A stretch of DNA of 13,130 nt from an uncultured Clostridia bacterium (GTDB taxonomy: Bacteria; Bacillota; Clostridia; Christensenellales; Aristaeellaceae), in NCBI GenBank assembly GCA_934643535.1, contig CAKUCE010000058.1, forward strand, positions 1 to 13,130, read 5' to 3'. The position numbers and the translations under genes are program-made. Shown here piece by piece: positions 12,612-13,130 of this stretch (the stretch's first letter is position 1; every line of letters starts with the position of its first letter). Below the pieces are notes generated by a model. It saw only the letters and a list, made by a program, of their open reading frames with translations, searched no databases and was not told where the DNA came from.

Positions 12612-13130
12612 TCTATCTGGGCGCGCTGTGTTTTTGCATCGGCATGTTCCTCGGGCAACTGCTGCCGTTGGCGCTGCCGGCGGAGGAACCGGCGGCTCAG
12701 GCGGCCTTTTCTTCCTCGGCAGAGACGGCGCAGCCTGCGCAGGAGCCGGAAGGAGAAAACCTGTTTGCCCTTCCCCGTCAGACCGGCACGGAGCCGCCCG
12801 CGGAAACGCCCGGCCCTTCTTCCGCGTCCGCAGAAAACGGGGACGATTTTGTGCTGGAGGTCCTGTCCGGGGCGGCGGAGACACGGACGAAGGGCCGCAT
12901 CCTGATCTACCATACCCATACCTACGAAGCCTACGAACAGCAGACGGACGCGCCCTATGAGGAAACCACGAAATGGCGCACGGCGGATGAGCGCTTCAAC
13001 ATGGTGCGGGTGGGGGACGAGCTGGCGGCGCTATTGACCGGGCTGGGCTATGAAGTGGAACACGACCGCACCGCTTTCGAACCGCCGGTGCTGGACAGCG
13101 CCTACGCCCGTTCCCTGACCATGCTGAAGG
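12608..13130 (+). CDS. spoIIP: Stage II sporulation protein P, 3' end outside window
   Basis: SpoIIP is a membrane-anchored peptidoglycan amidase/endopeptidase that works with SpoIID and SpoIIM to thin septal wall and drive engulfment of the forespore. The 174 visible residues show a membrane anchor (about 1-23), a Pro/Glu/Ala/Ser-rich linker (24-90), then the start of the SpoIIP domain: ILIYHTHTYEAY (98-109; metal/catalytic-type H102 and E107) and WRTADERFNMVRVGDELAALL (123-143). The rest is beyond the right edge. The frame opens after the gpr stop at 12541. Candidate starts are ATG 12608 (ATGA-coupled to the short frame before it; chosen), GTG 12575 (inside the Shine-Dalgarno, but it would add basic WKKR before the anchor), or ATG 12588 through a frameshift. 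Position directly after gpr supports the call. Confidence 0.9.
   Translation, partial: MIYLGALCFCIGMFLGQLLPLALPAEEPAAQAAFSSSAETAQPAQEPEGENLFALPRQTGTEPPAETPGPSSASAENGDDFVLEVLSGAAETRTKGRILIYHTHTYEAYEQQTDAPYEETTKWRTADERFNMVRVGDELAALLTGLGYEVEHDRTAFEPPVLDSAYARSLTMLK

Overview
The window looks like chromosomal core-type DNA from a GC-rich, endospore-forming member of the Firmicutes (class Clostridia, probably an anaerobic gut-type lineage). The reasons are the adjacent spore genes gpr and spoIIP, a PDZ/radical-SAM DUF512 protein directly upstream of der (a pairing typical of Clostridia), strong AGGAGG ribosome binding sites, sigma-A type promoters and frequent GTG/TTG starts. No RNA genes, CRISPR array, insertion sequence or phage genes were seen. 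No stretch longer than about 270 bases lacks a gene.

Left part (1-3383, minus strand): a three-gene MacAB/Lol-type ABC export operon read from right to left, in the order ATPase, FtsX-type permease (overlapping the ATPase gene by 7 bases) and a secreted adaptor protein cut by the window edge. Its promoter region (3384-3583) is shared with a divergent plus-strand gene for a membrane-anchored Tim44-like protein with a C-terminal zinc ribbon (3584-4474). That gene ends in a clear intrinsic terminator.

Middle (4655-7949): a secreted DUF3048 (YerB-like) protein on the minus strand, with a near-perfect sigma-A promoter and its own terminator, is divergent from a large polytopic membrane protein on the plus strand that resembles GT-C-type glycosyltransferases. 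Nested inverted repeats lie between the two promoters.

Right part (7966-13130): a two-gene unit of the DUF512 radical-SAM protein and the ribosome-assembly GTPase Der, closed by a strong terminator. A minus-strand isochorismatase-like hydrolase of visibly lower GC follows. Then come the spore protease gene gpr and the start of spoIIP, both for sporulation and germination. The spoIIP 5' end is odd: an almost perfect extended Shine-Dalgarno leads into a 7-codon frame that runs through an A6 tract and stops on an ATGA overlapping the first ATG of the spoIIP frame.

Apart from the spoIIP start, the Tim44/zinc-ribbon protein, the GT-C-like protein and a few DNA-level structures, this is an ordinary housekeeping and sporulation region. 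I found no convincing new multi-gene system.
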